A DNA stretch of 64,000 bases from Sipunculus nudus (taxonomy: Eukaryota > Annelida > Sipuncula > Golfingiida > Sipunculidae). The notes under the pieces are model-generated. The model ran no database searches and was not told the DNA's origin. It was given only the letters and a program-made list of their open reading frames with translations. The position numbers were made by a program, and so were the translations under genes. Shown piece after piece: positions 34,126-48,320 of this stretch. The stretch lies in the NCBI GenBank assembly GCA_026874595.1, contig CM049309.1, forward strand, positions 40,999,079 through 41,063,078, written 5' to 3'. Position 1 is the stretch's first letter; every line of letters starts with the position of its first letter.

Positions 34126-36910
34126 TTCTGCAAAGGTTAAATACACTTTATACAGTCCTTAGCAAATATGCCATTTTACATTTAAAATAAATTCTCAATA
34201 GTCTTCACCAAATCCTCCCCAATATCTCTTTATGTTTTAGAAGAAACTCTGCACTAAATGTTTGGGATTGGTTGAAAGTGTCATGCCATGGCACAAGTAA
34301 CATAAGTTATTAGGGTAAGAGTTCACTGATTACCTTCAAAATGTATATTAAAGTAAGATTAAAAGAAAACTTGGTGCAATCAATCAAAATAAGAATACAA
34401 CACAGACAGGAGTAGGTCGAGAGTTCACCATTTGAAGCAAATTCAGTAGTCTCATTGTCAGAAAGGGTCTAATCCATATTCACGTCAAATCCCTGTCATA
34501 CCAAAGACTAAACAGCTGAGCCTGGCCTGATCTGGCCCTCCAGTCACCAAAGATGGCAGACACTTAGAGGGATTTCCTTCTGATCATCTCCCTTTATTGA
34601 CGGGGATATGTGGGGACTCTGTGCATGCTTCTAAATCCTGCTGCAGAAATTCCTCTGAGTTACTTGAAAGAAATGTGAAGAAAAAATTAATGAGATGCAT
34701 AATTTCATCATTTATGAGTAGTAAAGATAAATAAGTTAGGACTTTGATATGGCCTTGATAAGAAATATTGAAGCCCTCTTGGATCTTCTGTTCTAGGGTT
34801 TCATTTTCACCGTTTTTTTTTTTTTTTTTTTTTTTCAGAAAAGATATTTCTAAGACATGTCCTGAATTCACCCTGAGAGAGGTTTCTGGCAAGATGTTTC
34901 CAAGGCTATGTGTATTTCTGATCACTTTCCCTTTTTTCCCCTGACAGAACCACTTAAAAAAATTGTCCTGGGTCAAGCATTATTATGGCTTCTCTAAAGT
35001 ATTGCACTGCTGATAACTGATCAAATACCATGGCTAATTTAAATTTATCTCATTTCATAATCCTAATACAGAGATACATTTTAATTGACTGAGAATACTA
35101 AAATGTACTCAAGAGTAGATAATCAGTGGTGATGTTTCTGTTTCACAAAAACTTTTATTAGATAGAGTCTAAATGCAAGACAAAATTCATATTGATTTAC
35201 ATCTTTTACAATTTACCAACTTTGGTTATACGCTTTACCAAAAAGTTTACGGGTGAGTATGGAAAGAATCCATGTTTGATCATTAAATGAGAAGACAGAA
35301 TTATGGTTTAACTATTTGAAATTCAGATGAATGGTTTCCAGAAAAAAATTGTTCAAGTTATCAGATAGCTGTGACAACCCAACTCAGTAGGCAATAATAA
35401 TTAGCCTAGTAAGCCTACTTGAGTTGTGATACAAGCAATATTGAAGAATGCACCGCAGTGGTCTTCTATGATGTTTCATTCAAATTGTGGTAAACAGCCC
35501 ATAATCTTAACATTATGCTACGGATGATGAATCAACTCAAAAGAATACATATAAACTCACAACCCAAACTGAAACCAAATCTCTAAGGTAAAGAGTCATT
35601 TCCTGTATTGCATACAAGATGGCTGCATCTAGTGACCTGAGGGAACCATGCCTGTATTCATGCATTCAGAAATTCAACAAACATGTTGAGGAGTTTACCA
35701 ATATGCTGAGTTAAAACGGAACTTTTCTCACTCATGTTTGGTGATTTTTGAAAGTACACTAAAAATGCTAATGATTAGTCTGGTTTATGTCAAGTTACAG
35801 TGTACCTGTAGGCCATGAGTCGTTGTCAAAAATGACAAAAATATTTGCATCCTCATGAAGGCTTATAATGTGTTCCTCAGACCTAGATGTTAAGGCACTC
35901 TGGCAGCCAGTTATCTGGTCGTAATGTCAGAGTGCGGATATGGAGCTAGTTATCAGAACACTGCTTCAGTTATTCAAGTCATATATCATCGACTGAATAA
36001 GTCATCAGTGTTCTCAGTTTAAGGCTCCATGCTTCAAATTGACACTCAGACAAATAGGAGATGAACCTATAAATGATGACATCCCAGTCAAAAAGCATTG
36101 TTAAATGTGTGTAGACAGGAAAGAATCAGTTCAGGACATTGTCTGGTCTGTGTTCATCACAGTACTGGGCTGGATGTGACATTAAGAGTCAAGGCCATAC
36201 AGCTGGACATGCAAATTGCTGGCTTTCACAGCACCCCCTCTGACCATTGATTGGCCATGGCCTGCCAGGTAGCTATCAGTGGAGCAGCTATCGACCAACT
36301 TCACCTGTGTATGAAATGATTATTTCAATCTGCCAGCCACATATGGTCTTTGATGTGGCAGGCACAGGGAGGTCACCCAGGCTGCTGTTGTCTCTTCTAC
36401 CTCCTCCATCAGCTATCTGTGTCTGTCATTGTGTCACTTTTTCTGGTGCAGCAGCCCTGCTGTAGGGACATAGATAGTTTCGTCTAATTATTGTTACCAG
36501 TATGACGGTAGCCGAAAGTTCTTTGGATGGACTGAGCTATCCAGGTGAGTGTTGATGAAAGCATGCTGCAGTGTTGATAGGCCACACAAACTGTCTGAGA
36601 TTACATTTTAGGCTGGACAAATGCAGGTTTTAGCAGAGGTTACATTTTAGACCTGACAAATGAGGGGTTAAACCATTGTATGTTTGTTTTGATGTCAACT
36701 TTGTTCTCTCAGATCTGTCAGAGTGTGTTGAAAATAAATACATTTTTTGAAAATGATTACAACCCCTTTAATTTAGGCTGCGGAGGACATTGTATGGTTA
36801 TGCAAACAGCAGACGTGCAGGTGAAAAGGTGCATTGCTAGTCATGCAGACTGCAGACAGAGGGGTGTGAAAGGAAATTGGTACTTCCCTGTCAGGTGTAA
36901 AGGACAATGG
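34126..36910. other. intron, unassigned
   Basis: About 2.8 kb. A poly-T tract is at 34815-34837. The 130-codon minus-strand frame at 34584-34976 uses it as poly-Lys and shows no domain. Otherwise low-repeat sequence. Confidence 0.4.
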
Positions 36911-36913
36911 TAA

Positions 36914-37251
36914 GGCCAAAATAAAAAAAAGGTATGGTTATCAGGCACTTTTTTTCAGAAATCAATGCGGGCGGGCGCTTTTTTTATTTTAATTTTTTTT
37001 GTATATGTTTCGATAAAATGTCAAATTATAAGGGAAAAGCATGAAAATAACAGTTTCATTTTGCTAAACAAGTGAAAGCATTACAAAACTATGGAAATTA
37101 TATGGTTTTATCTTCTTGAAAGAAATATTGGAGCGGCAGCAGCTCAAAATTGGAAAGTTTTTGTTGAAAATCAAAATAAAAAGTTTTGATGCGGGGGTTT
37201 AAAATTGATGCGGGCGGTGCCTGAGAACCATACCTTTAATTTTTTTTGGCC
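36914..37251. mobile_element. PIF/Harbinger-like MITE
   Basis: 338 bp. The left end GGCCAAAATAAAAAAAAGGT continues to ATGGTTATCAGGCAC. The right end, read inverted, is GGCCAAAAAAAATTAAAGGT continuing to ATGGTTCTCAGGCAC. Both sides have TAA (36911-36913 and 37252-37254). A 3-bp TWA duplication with GGCC-type ends suits PIF/Harbinger. Subterminal ATCAATGCGGGCGG blocks are also inverted. Confidence 0.85.
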
Positions 37252-37254
37252 TAA

Positions 37255-39340
37255 TTCATAAACTAAGATGCTACATAGCTGCAGTTGGAGCTATGTTTAT
37301 ACATTCATTTGACTGAAACTATTTTAACCTACATGTTCAGAAGTAGGTTCTTCACACAGGTAGGTTATGGTAAAGGAAATCATCAGGTTTTATCATTAAA
37401 TGTCTCCAATCTTGGGGCTGTCTCAGACCTCTCTGAAAGTGTATTTAAATCAGGAAGGCTGTGAAATCATATTGCAGAGTTTTTCAGTCCCATGAACTCA
37501 AGCACTAGGAAAGGTTCTTTGGAAAATATAGAAAAGTTAGAGGCTTGGAGAAAATATAAAAACAGGAAAACTAAAGGAATTTGACAAATTTAATGAAGAA
37601 AACATTCAATATATTTCATCCATTGGGAAAACTCAGGAATATAATAACGTCCCTAAATGAGCACATTTTTGTTAGTTGATTGTTGTTCATTGTTTTGAAA
37701 GGTGTAATACCCAGTAAATAATTTCATGCCATGGCAGGTTTCACACTAACATGGTTATGATATGTGATTTACTGCCAATATCAAGAACCCCTCAAGCCAC
37801 TGATATTGTTTGTTTTCTGCTTTTATAATATAAGGCCATTTGCTTTATAATAGAAACCACCTGAGTGGGACGAAATATTTCACTTGAAGTTATTGATATT
37901 TTCGAATGGAAAAACATGAAAACTAAGTGGTCTTGATTGGCAGAAAATTACCCCCAAAAAAATTTTAATTGAAGAAGTAAAATATTTATGTTTAACTGGT
38001 GTTATGTTTTTGGAGTAACATAATTTTTTTGTTGATATAATAATTGTTCTTTTACTCTGAAAATTCACCACAAAAACTACTTTGAATCTTCTCATAACAT
38101 TGTAGAGTTGGTGTTTCACATAAACTGAATGAAACAGAACAAAAGTACATCATCTTTTGAATAAAAATGTAGTTTGGAATAAAAATTGCCTTGAATGGTC
38201 TTATTCTTAAAGGGACATAATTATTATTAATAATATTATGCCTATTCTTTCACATTATCAGTTCAGTTTTGCTTTGTACAAAGGTTTCCCAGAAGAACCA
38301 TCCCAGCACACAGTCTCATTTTCTCACATATGGCTATTCAACACCTTGTTGTGACTGTGCGTGTTGGTAAACACAGTCAACTTGTGTCTGTTTACCATAA
38401 CAAGGCCACGTGACCGTAGGTCCGATTAAGAGGGGCAACGTGGTGTTTTAGCCATTGGGAACATGTATTATATTTTTCTGGCCAAGTCAGTCATGGCATC
38501 TCCTGATTGACACGTGTCTTGGCTCTGCACTGCATACGGCCCCACGCACTGTGTTTATGTTGACACCTGCTATTGCGCCTGGTTCACTGTTTTCAACACT
38601 CGTTTACAGGAGTAAGCAAACAGTTTCAAAGCAATGTTTTGGCAGGTAGAGATTTATTTTAAAGGGAAGAAGCTATTTTCCTTGTTAACTCAACATGCTT
38701 TGTAGGTGATTTGGCCCCTTTAAAGTTGAACATAATGTACAGCCATGATGTCCCTTCAGTGTTGTGTAATGTTTAAGTAATGTGAGGGGGGATACCCTGG
38801 TTTTAACACATTGGTGACATCACCTTGGAAATAACGAGCATGTCTTATTCATAAAAAGACAGAGAATGAAAACTTAATTTTAGAGCCAGGATTGGATGAT
38901 TTCCTCTGGAACAGCTGTCTAACATGTTTATGAACTTATTCCCCATATCATATTGGAAAATATGAACATGCCTGGTCTTTTTTAAGAATTTGTGAAGTAT
39001 AAGTATTAATTTGAGATGATCCAAAGGGACTTTGTGTACTTGTTCAGACAGTGATTGTCAGTATGGACCCAATTTTTAGGCTTGGTTTCTGTTACTATTT
39101 GAATAAGTTCCTTTTAAGAGTCATAAGAATTAATTATCAACATAACTTTAGTAAAACTCTCAATTCCAGGATTTACATTGTAGCTGTAGCTTTTTTTTTA
39201 TACAGTGTAAAATAGTCATCGTTTGTGTGCTTGACATATTTTCAACTACAGCTTCCAACAATGTAAGTCCCCGACTTGAAAGTGTTACTTATTACAGAAT
39301 CTCCAGAGACGCGATCCAAGAAAAGCATAGTCTACTTTTT
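37255..39340. other. intron, unassigned
   Basis: AT-rich until 38200. A less AT-rich stretch at 38270-38620 (including CACGTGACCGTAGGTCCG) has no repeat signature that I recognise. Confidence 0.4.
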
Positions 39341-42300
39341 AGCTCAGCTGACTATAAGTCATCTGAGCTATAGTCGTGGTCCATTGTCCGTCGTCCGTCC
39401 GTCTGTCTGTCTGTCCGGATGTCCGTCCGGATGTCCGTCCGTAAGACTGGCACGTTTCGACACCGTTGGACCTATGAATCTGAAATTCTGCATACAGTTA
39501 ATGTCCCCAAAATCTCCTACCATGCCGAAAATTGGGTCAATAGGACTTCGTTCCTTTGAGATATTAAGGAAAAACCTCAATTTTTTATTAGAAATCTATT
39601 TTTACACTTCAGGACTGCCTAATATCAAAACCAATCATCTGATTTTCTTCATATTTACCATAAATTTCCTCTATATAGTTCCTTTGTACATGCCAGATAT
39701 TAAGTCAGTATTATATAATTTAAAAAAGTTATGGGCCCAAACATAATGGACTTTGTAAAAAAATCAGGAATATATTTGGTCACTTAAGACCAAAAGTGTT
39801 AAAGGTAGGGACTTTTTTCCAGTAATACAACTTTAATTAATCAAAATTTAATTGTATACCAAAAATTAGATCAAAATCTGTTAAATCTTTTTAAATATTG
39901 GCAAAAATATAAAATTGGTACTTTAAATTTTGCCCAACTTTGGCCACGGCACGTTTTTTTTCCTGTAAGTACTGTGGATTTAATTTTCACAGCGTGTATA
40001 CATAAGGATTTAATCTGTCAAAATCTGAAATTTGAAAATAAATGCTGCAAAATTAGGCTAGTTATTGAATTTTTTTGGAGGCTCTTGTTGTATTCCCTTA
40101 CATTGTCAAGCAGTCCACTTTGACGACTGTAGGTCATTCAGTGCACATCTCTATGCTCCCCAGGCTGTTGGCATAATTTTAGATGTCCCCAAAATCTCCT
40201 ACCATACCGAAAATTGGGTCATTAGGACTTCGTTCCTTCGAGATATTAAGGAAAAAACTCTGTTTTCCATAAAAAAAGCCATTGTTACACTTCAAGGCTG
40301 CCTAATATCAAAACCACTGATCTGTTTCTGATCGTATTTAGTATTCACATTTTTTCATACATTTTCTATGAACATACCCAAAATTAGGTCAGTATTGGGT
40401 ATTATTTTGAAGTTATGGGCCAAAACATAATGCAATTTTTTAAAAAATCAGGAAATATATTTACTCACATAACATGAGAATTGCTGAACCTAGAGACTTT
40501 TTTTTCAGGAATATAACTTTATTTTATCAAGATTCAATTATTTACCCAAAATTAGATCTGAATTTTGCAAATTTTTCAAATTATTAGCATAAATAAAAAA
40601 TCAATACCTTAAATTTTGTCCAACTTTGGCACTGTTGATTTAATTTTCACAGCATATATACATAAGAATTTAATCTTTTAAAATCTGAAATTTCAAAGAA
40701 ATTGATTGGAAAGAATAGCTTTTATTCATGTTTTCATACACCATGTCAAGTGTTGTTTACATCTAGCCCACCTAGTAGTACAGCCTTCACTTGCATTATG
40801 TAACACACCCCAGGCAGCTTGCCTTGGGTCAGCTTGGCCACTTCCAGCAGGCTTCCCCTCTGCCCTGCACCCCCCCCCCCCCAGATGGTGCATAAACTAG
40901 ATGAATGTTATTATTTTCTGTATTTGATTCATTCTTATTCTAGGCTATGCTACATTTTAGATTTTGTTTTGTACCACCAGGGTTACAATGATTAAAGTGT
41001 ACATTTAATTGTGTCCACAAAGTGGTGTATTGTTATGAAAGTGTGGATGTTCATCAGATAAGTAATTCCTTACTTGAGAAGAGTAAAAACTTCACCTGGT
41101 GTGAAATTGACTATTAATTCCAGTAATAAATTAAAAATGGGATAGTAATTAGCACAATGATATTGTTTGTACCTCATTCAACCAACAGTGTGTATACTTT
41201 ATTTGAAAAGATGTTTTATTTTATCAAATTTACTTTTATTTTGGTGAATAAAATTAAGCATGTACAGAAAACTCCAATGTGCAAAACTTTTTAATAGTGA
41301 TTCAAGGAATATTCTTGTAGATGCCATGTTGTGGCATTATTTTCTTTTAAATTCAGTTTACTTTATGATTTAAAAATAATAAAATATATGTGTATGCATA
41401 ATATGACCCAATATGAGCTTCACTCTGGATATATGATGATTGCAACTTTTGCAACAATTCTAATATTTTAACTTATAGTTTCAGTTTTTTACTCTGTATA
41501 TATAATGATTGCAACTTTTGCAACAATTCTAATATTTTAACTTTTTTTTAATATTTTCAGGTTTTTTTATTAAAAATTTATAAAGCCTGTGAATAAAAAA
41601 ATGATTCAGATAAAAACTTCTTAATGGAAAAAGTTGATATGCTTAAAAAAATAGGATTATATATAAACTTAAATGCATTATTCCCTTAAAAGTGAAATAT
41701 AGGTATTAGTCCATTCTGTCCACTTGCCTGTCCATCTGTAAATTTTCATATGCATCACAGTATCTCAAAATTTTACTGTTTTTCTTCATGACAGTCTTGT
41801 CAGAGTATTAGTTTGCAATCATATTTAGAACTTTACTATAACAAAGTAGGAGGGCCCCTTTCCTCTTAGCTTTTCATATTCTTATATAAATGAAAAACAT
41901 TACAATAGAATATTTCTACATCCACCTTCGTGCTGCCCTCACTTTTCCCTTCTCCGAACCCCATCCCAAAGTCAGCCTCAGTAAGCAAGAACAAGATGAA
42001 TCAGATATATTTATACTTTAATATTTTGTATAACTGTTCGTCCATAGGTACCTATGTACATGCCAGAAATTATGTCAATATTGTGTAATATGTAGACATA
42101 GTGGGCATCACAATAATGTACCTTGTCAAGACTAAAGAGATATTGTGTCATACAGTCACATATTCATAAATCACTTCATCAGCATAGTTAATCATAACAT
42201 CATATCTATCAAATTGAAAGCTAGCAGACTACCATACACTTTAGATCCTTCAACAAATAGCCTTATCATCATTCTACTACTGCTTATTACTGCTGTCATT

Positions 42301-42561
42301 GCATTCATATTTGCTCAAATATATCACAATTTTCAACCCCTCCTAAATAAATAAAAAATAAACCACTATATTTGACTCTATTAATCCATCAGTCAGGTAA
42401 TTTCATTTATCATTTACTCACATATTACATTACATTCCTTTATAATAGCCCAACATGTCCATGATATTCATAAGCTTTATCGACTCGATATATTTTAACA
42501 GTGGAGAAACATTTATAGTACAATCACGATCAGCTGAGCGCCGTGACCCATGGGTCCCTTG
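39341..42561 (+). mobile_element. HLE-1 copy B, Helentron-like element
   Basis: The intact 5' hairpin is AGCTCAGCTGACTATAAGTC continuing to ATCTGAGCT, preceded by a T-run. The CCGT/CTGT tract follows at 39387-39442. Two tandem units follow (about 39470-40060 and 40170-40760). The 3' end is TCAGCTGAGCGCCGTGACCC continuing to ATGGGTCCCTTG, with GACCCATGGGTC a perfect palindrome. The 156-codon plus-strand frame at 39276-39746 crosses the element start and the repeat. Frames at 40065, 40706 and 42145 are likewise inside it. Confidence 0.85.
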
Positions 42562-42736
42562 TTTTAGGCTTGGCAGGTCATTCTATTATTTTATCTACAA
42601 AGATTGTATCGACACATTTGTGGGAAGACTGACAATACCTTAATGCAGTAGGTGTAAATAAATGATATCGAACCAGAGGGGCTAGTTCAAACTGATAAAG
42701 GTTAATTATTCACTAATTTCAACTTTGCTTTTATAG

Positions 42737-42766
42737 GCCGTATTACAGAAGATGAAAAGTACAAGG
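42737..42766 (+). CDS. MPDZ: MPDZ-like 30-nt microexon
   Basis: Acceptor TTTGCTTTTATAG, donor AAGG|GTGAGT. It enters in phase 1, exactly as required by the donor at 19970, and leaves in phase 1. Joined to the preceding exon it reads EDEYGYSCRRITEDEKYK with a following G. In vertebrate MPDZ I recall EDEYGYSWKNIRERYGTLTG at this place, so an Ile, a Glu and a Tyr align. The remaining codon would begin the PDZ8 exon (a GELH-like start), which I do not find in the window. At 30 nt and symmetric phase it can be included or skipped without changing frame. Confidence 0.7.
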
Positions 42767-45700
42767 GTGAGTTGGTTGATGCCATGAGCCTTCTGTCATA
42801 ATGTCTAGCATGTTTTGGTTGATTGTCTCAATGATTACAGACACAGTGGGTTTTGACCTACAACTGTTTCACAGTTTTTACAGTTTAATAGGTCAACAGT
42901 TTTACATAATAGGCCAATATGATATAAAATCAAATCAAGGCCTATATCAAGGCCTGACATATTTAAACAAAATAGGAAGACTTTGCTGCTAAGGATTCTC
43001 AGAAGCTAAAATTGTATGAAATAGTAAAAACTAGTAACACAATGTAGAAAAATAAAAATAAGAAAAATATATGTAAAAACACTCTATGTCATATTGGAGC
43101 ACAAAGTTTAACCAGTAGTTCGATATATAATAAAATAATATTCACCCAAAGTGTCTGTAAAATGCAAGAGAGACACAGCCATCGCACTTTTTTGGGCTGC
43201 ACATATAAATGTCTGTGCACTGTTCATGAACTATTAGATGTTTGCATTACTTAATTTTATTTCAGCCACCGCAAACAAAAATAACTTTTTTATGCCACTT
43301 TACAGTTTCTGCTTCTTGGGCAAGGACGTATTCTTTGTTGTTTAAAGCAACTGTTTTTATGACTACACCCATTCATTTACTTTATTGGAGCTTCAACTTG
43401 TGTGTTTCTTCGAGGTCACCTATAAGGTCATGTGAATGTCAAGGTCTTCATGTGAATGCCAAGGTCATGCAATGCAGAAAGAGTTGTTGTTTGAATCTGG
43501 CACTCAAGCTTAATTAAAACATTTTGTCCTTTTTCTTGCAATGTTTTTTTGGCTGCCTGTTTACTTCTTCTTCTGTCTCTGTAATATAATAATCGCTTAA
43601 TGACTGTAGCTTTTAAGTGCTGCTGAATCCACATTCTGAATATTGCATGATGCTAATGACTAAATGTTGGAAACTATTTTGTATTCACATATATTGCAAC
43701 ATTTTGAAAATGAACAATGCAGCACTTTCTCTATGTTGTGATTATATATTTTTTCATTGAATATAATTCTTGGATTTATGAGTATATTTCTTGGATTTAT
43801 CATGGTAAAAATGAAAATCCATAAATTCATAAAAATAAAACTTCCTTTGAATTAACATATAAATTGTATTGATGAATGCAGATATGCATGATAAATGACA
43901 ATAAATGTTAGAATAAATGACAAAGAGAAACTGCTACACACGGCAGTTGTTTACTGTGGTTGCATATTTCCTCAATAACATATATTGAAAGGACTGTAAG
44001 AAGCCATGATCAGTGTGTTAGGATTGTTACAAAACTAAATTTACTTGCTTATTATTAACTAAAACAATATCTCTTGAGGGCTATAATAATTGATTATCTG
44101 TCTTATGGACATAAAGTCAACATGTAAATGCACTCAGTGATTCAGTGTTTTTTCCTAAATCTTTTAAATCTTCTATAGCCTAACACCCTGCCAGTATTGT
44201 TTACCATGTGGGGAGTGTCTCACTCTCAGTTTCCACTTGGTAACTTGATAGTCAAGTCATTCACAGTTGACAGGTACAGTATCATGTGAGGCATAAAGAT
44301 TGTTGCATGAACAGTCAGGTTATGTGTTGTGACGATATGTTTATTCAGGAGGTATGGGAGATAGGATACATTTCTCTGATGGCTATCAGGGATGTAGATT
44401 ACTAGTGTTGCTATGGTTTCCTTTATTATTCATAGGCATCATCTTGTCATTTGCAGGGAAATGATTAGAAAAAAAATTGTACAAATATTATTTCTGCAAA
44501 CAAGAAGTGTTTCCAAAACTGCAGGAGTGATAGGCATGAATATTTTATGTGATTTAAATGAGCATAATATTTTAGATGATGTGTATATGCTTAAATAGGA
44601 TTGCAAATGTAAAAAATTTTTAGCTTTTCTTAATATTATCTGTATACATGTAGTGGTGACCAGAGTATGTAAATATGTAAGGTGTACTGTGTGTTAACAT
44701 GTATGATGTATATAAGCAATTGCACAAGTTTAGTGAAACAAAGTGTTGTGTACATATGAAAATTTCAGGAAATAAAACCATGTAGGACCATTATTTGAAG
44801 AGCTGTAATTGTAAAGTAACAGTTACACAGAAGACAAACTGATTAAAGCCTTAAACAAACAGAATTTAAAAAAAAATATACACCAGCATGTGTGATTCTA
44901 AATAAATTTGAATGAGTTGGGCCTTTGTTAAGCCAATATTATATTCTAATCAGTACATAAATGTACTTAGTGGAACCAGAATAACACATTATTAGTTGAG
45001 TACATTTACTTTAAAATAAACATTTATTTATATGACACTAAAATATGATGCTGTTATTCAAAATTTAGTACTTCTCTTGTGGGCACAAAGAATAAATCAT
45101 GTTGTAAAATTACTCTGACATTAGAAATTATTCTCTAAACAATATACAAATCATGTGATCCCATTTTCATTGTGCGGACATTTTGTCCCATGCACATAAC
45201 ACATTTTGTACCTTCAGTACCTTTTTCATTCAGTAACCTGTAAGCCCACATAGTGGAAGGCTGATACATGGAAGATATATTGACTTGGGTGTTATTGGAT
45301 GACGATCATATCATGGCAACGGAGCAGGTGTTTCCTGGTCAGATTGAGCTCCTGGAGGGGGCGCACATTGACTAGAGCTGCTTATGAAAATGGACAGCAA
45401 CAGTGGGAAATGCCCAACACTGATATGACCGCGATAAATCAATGGTAATTCATCATGGAGGCCATCAGTATGAAAAGCAAGGCCACATTGAGCCCTCCAG
45501 TCGGGAGCGGTCAGATGCAGGATTCACTGGCAGGAAATGGTTGAACCGTGTTAAATGCACTGTATTATCATCATGAAATTAGCCGGAGGAGATTTGAAGG
45601 GCACTGTGTTATAACCCAGTAGCTTGTATATGATCCACCTTGTAGAGCCAAATGTTACACTTCCATCTCAGGGTACCGGCTTATGTATATATTTGTTAAG

Positions 45701-46284
45701 GTTTGCAGCTCATTAGGTCTGTGAAGCCTGTAAATATAGCTGGTCAATAGATTGGTAGCTGGGAATATTGACCATTCTGGTCCCCCCGGTCGTTGAAGCC
45801 TGGGCTTCAAAGACATTAGCAATTCCATATTTAAACAAATAAATGCCCATACCGAAGTAAGCCTTCTGAAACCAGTGCTTACATTTTGTATTTTAACTAT
45901 TGGAATGAAATTAAGTCCACTTTATGTAGAGAATTCTGTGGAAATCGTGAGATAAATGTGATATGTTAGAGTGAATTTCAGAGGTTTAGAAACCCAAATC
46001 CTCAATCATTAGTACTGTGCTTTACCCAAACTTACACATGCTTTTACTTAACTACTGCATGGTTAGTTGTGAGTGGCAAGATGTAAATTGAAGTGTTAAC
46101 AGAACCAAAGCTGTGGGATATATACAGGAATCAGTATTTAGCAATTGCCTGTATCAAAGCTGCCACTAATGGTGATAATAGCTGACACTTCGCTTGCCAA
46201 AATTGTCTTCATAAAACAACCGCTGAAGGACTTACAATCACTGATGCAACTTCTTTATTATAAAGGTAGCATTATTTAGAGACT
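42767..46284. other. intron, unassigned
   Basis: About 3.5 kb, AT-rich, mostly free of recognised repeats. 45230-45800 is less AT-rich and without repeat signatures, so it is a reasonable place to look for conserved non-coding sequence. Frames at 42801, 43242, 43428 and 44413 are unsupported. Confidence 0.4.
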
Positions 46285-46575
46285 TATGTTCCTTGAAGCT
46301 ACTCCTGGAAGACTTACAATACTGCATGAGGATAACTCCTGAAAGACTTGGCAAACTGGAGACAACTCGTGAAGGACTAGCTTTACTGAAGACAAGTTTT
46401 TGAGGACTTAATGGCTACCTAATGGCTATACTGAGGACAACTCCTGAAAGGCTGGCTGTACTGAGGACAACTTTTGCAGGACTTGCTTCACTGAAGACAG
46501 CTCCTGAAGGACTGGCTATACTGAGGACAACTCATAAAGGACTTGCTTGACTGAAGACAACTTCTGCAGGACTTG
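46285..46575. repeat. 30-bp minisatellite
   Basis: Nine or so units of CTGAGGACAACTCCTGAAGG followed by ACTGGCTATA, with substitutions. Confidence 0.85.
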
Positions 46576-47169
46576 CCATTGGGAAACCTTGGGGAAAGGC
46601 AAAATTTAGAAGCTGTCATCTATGATGTGTTTGTAAATTGTACTTCTACATCTGGTTATAGACCATTCAACAAATATGTAATACTAAACATAAATAATTG
46701 GTTTAATCTGAGTCAAAGTTTTACGTATTTTCAGTTTTCATGCATACAGGAAATAGTTGCACAATGAATAAGGGCATTTTTAGCTGTTAATATTTAACAT
46801 TTATATTCCCTGCAAAATAATAACCTTCTTTGGTAGCATAAATATTAGCTGTTTAAGTGTAACTGTGGTAGTACTTGTACAACAGATGTCACAAAATCCC
46901 ATTAATTGGTGATTTGTAATGAACCACTTCAGGGTCTCCTCTCTGTATCATAGCCAGGAGAGGCCATTTCCATACTGCATTAACACTCTGGAGGCCCCAT
47001 CTGATATGGTTAACAAAGTTAGTCCACTCTGATGTTACCTCAGGGGAATGTATGTCAATATTTAGTGAGCCAGATGACAGTTTAATGGTTATGTGCTGCA
47101 TGACTTTCACTTGTATATTCTCATTCCACCTGTTACATCCCTGACACAGATACACAATTTGGGGTTAAA
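46576..47169. other. intron, unassigned
   Basis: No recognised element. The frames at 46573 and 46889 have no known motif. Confidence 0.4.
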
Positions 47170-47690
47170 GTGCTCTGACCTTGATCTTTCACGTCCCTGA
47201 TATCCTGATCATGTAATATCATGGAATGACATGGGCCTATGATATCCTGATAATGTAATATCATGGCATGACATGGGCCTTTGATACCCTGGTCATGTGG
47301 AATCATGACATTCCTTGGGCATATAATATCCTGGTCATGTGGTATCATGACATAACCTGCAGTTGGCCTATGATAACCTGGTCATGTGATATAATGACAT
47401 GCCTTGGGCCTTTGATACATACCCTGGTCATGTGACACCATGACCTTACCTTGGCCTATGATATATTCTGGTCATGTGATATCATGACATTACTTGGGTA
47501 CGGTAACATGACCTGGGCCTGTGATATTCTGGCCATGCAATAAAATAACATGACCTTAGACTGAATTTTTTCTGATATATGGTTATGACATATCAACTGA
47601 GCTTTATCTTGAACACCATGGTCATGTGGTAAGTACCACAGCCTGACCAGGACCCATGCTACCATGGTGCGGGACACTAGGTGTCATTGC
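47170..47690. repeat. ~42-bp minisatellite
   Basis: Degenerate units of GGGCCTATGATATCCTGGTC followed by ATGTGATATCATGACAT. Each contains the palindromic ATATCATGA/TCATGTGATAT part. About 11 units. Confidence 0.85.
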
Positions 47691-47789
47691 TGGCAGTGAG
47701 TGCATGGTACAGATGTGGCAGATCATGTTGACCCCACCAGGAGAAAGGAAACTCCTCATGAAAAAAAAACCCTGTGTGTCCTGTAGTTT

Positions 47790-48320
47790 ATACCTGTATA
47801 TCTTACAAAAATAAACTGAAACTACTTTCTATACCTGATATTGAAATATAATAACTGTGTTTTTTAAGTATCGGATAATCCTTTAGTAACCTTTATATTT
47901 TACATAAATATCCTAATATACCTGATATTGAAATAAAAAAATCATACTGTTTCAGTATCCTGCAGTTACCTGTATACCTTACAAAAATAAACTTAAAATA
48001 TACCTGATATTTGATCATAATAACTGCTGGTTCAGTATCCTATAGTTATATATCTTACAAAAATAAACTTTATTAAAAGTATACCTGAAATTGACCTTTA
48101 TGTTTAACAAATATAAACTAAAAATATACCTCTTATTGAAATATAATACTATAACTGTGCTTATATATCTTACAAAAATAAACTTAAAAGTATACCTGAT
48201 AGATATTGAAATATAATTACGGTGCTGTTTCAGTATCCTGTACTTATCTTTATGTTTTTCAAATGTAAACTAAAATATTACCTGATATTAAAATATAATA
48301 ACTATGATGTTTCAGTAGTT
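47790..48320. repeat. ~80-90-bp tandem repeat
   Basis: Five or six degenerate units containing TATCTTACAAAAATAAACTT, ATACCTGATATTGAAATATA and CTGTTTCAGTATCCTGTAG. Irregular spacing from internal deletions. Confidence 0.8.

Noticed and set aside
42145-42354. Possible small membrane protein
   Set aside because: It lies inside HLE-1 copy B in very AT-rich DNA; hydrophobicity follows from base composition.
46285-48320. CRISPR-like look of short regularly spaced repeats
   Set aside because: Units are contiguous and diverged, with no unique spacers, and the DNA is eukaryotic. These are minisatellites.
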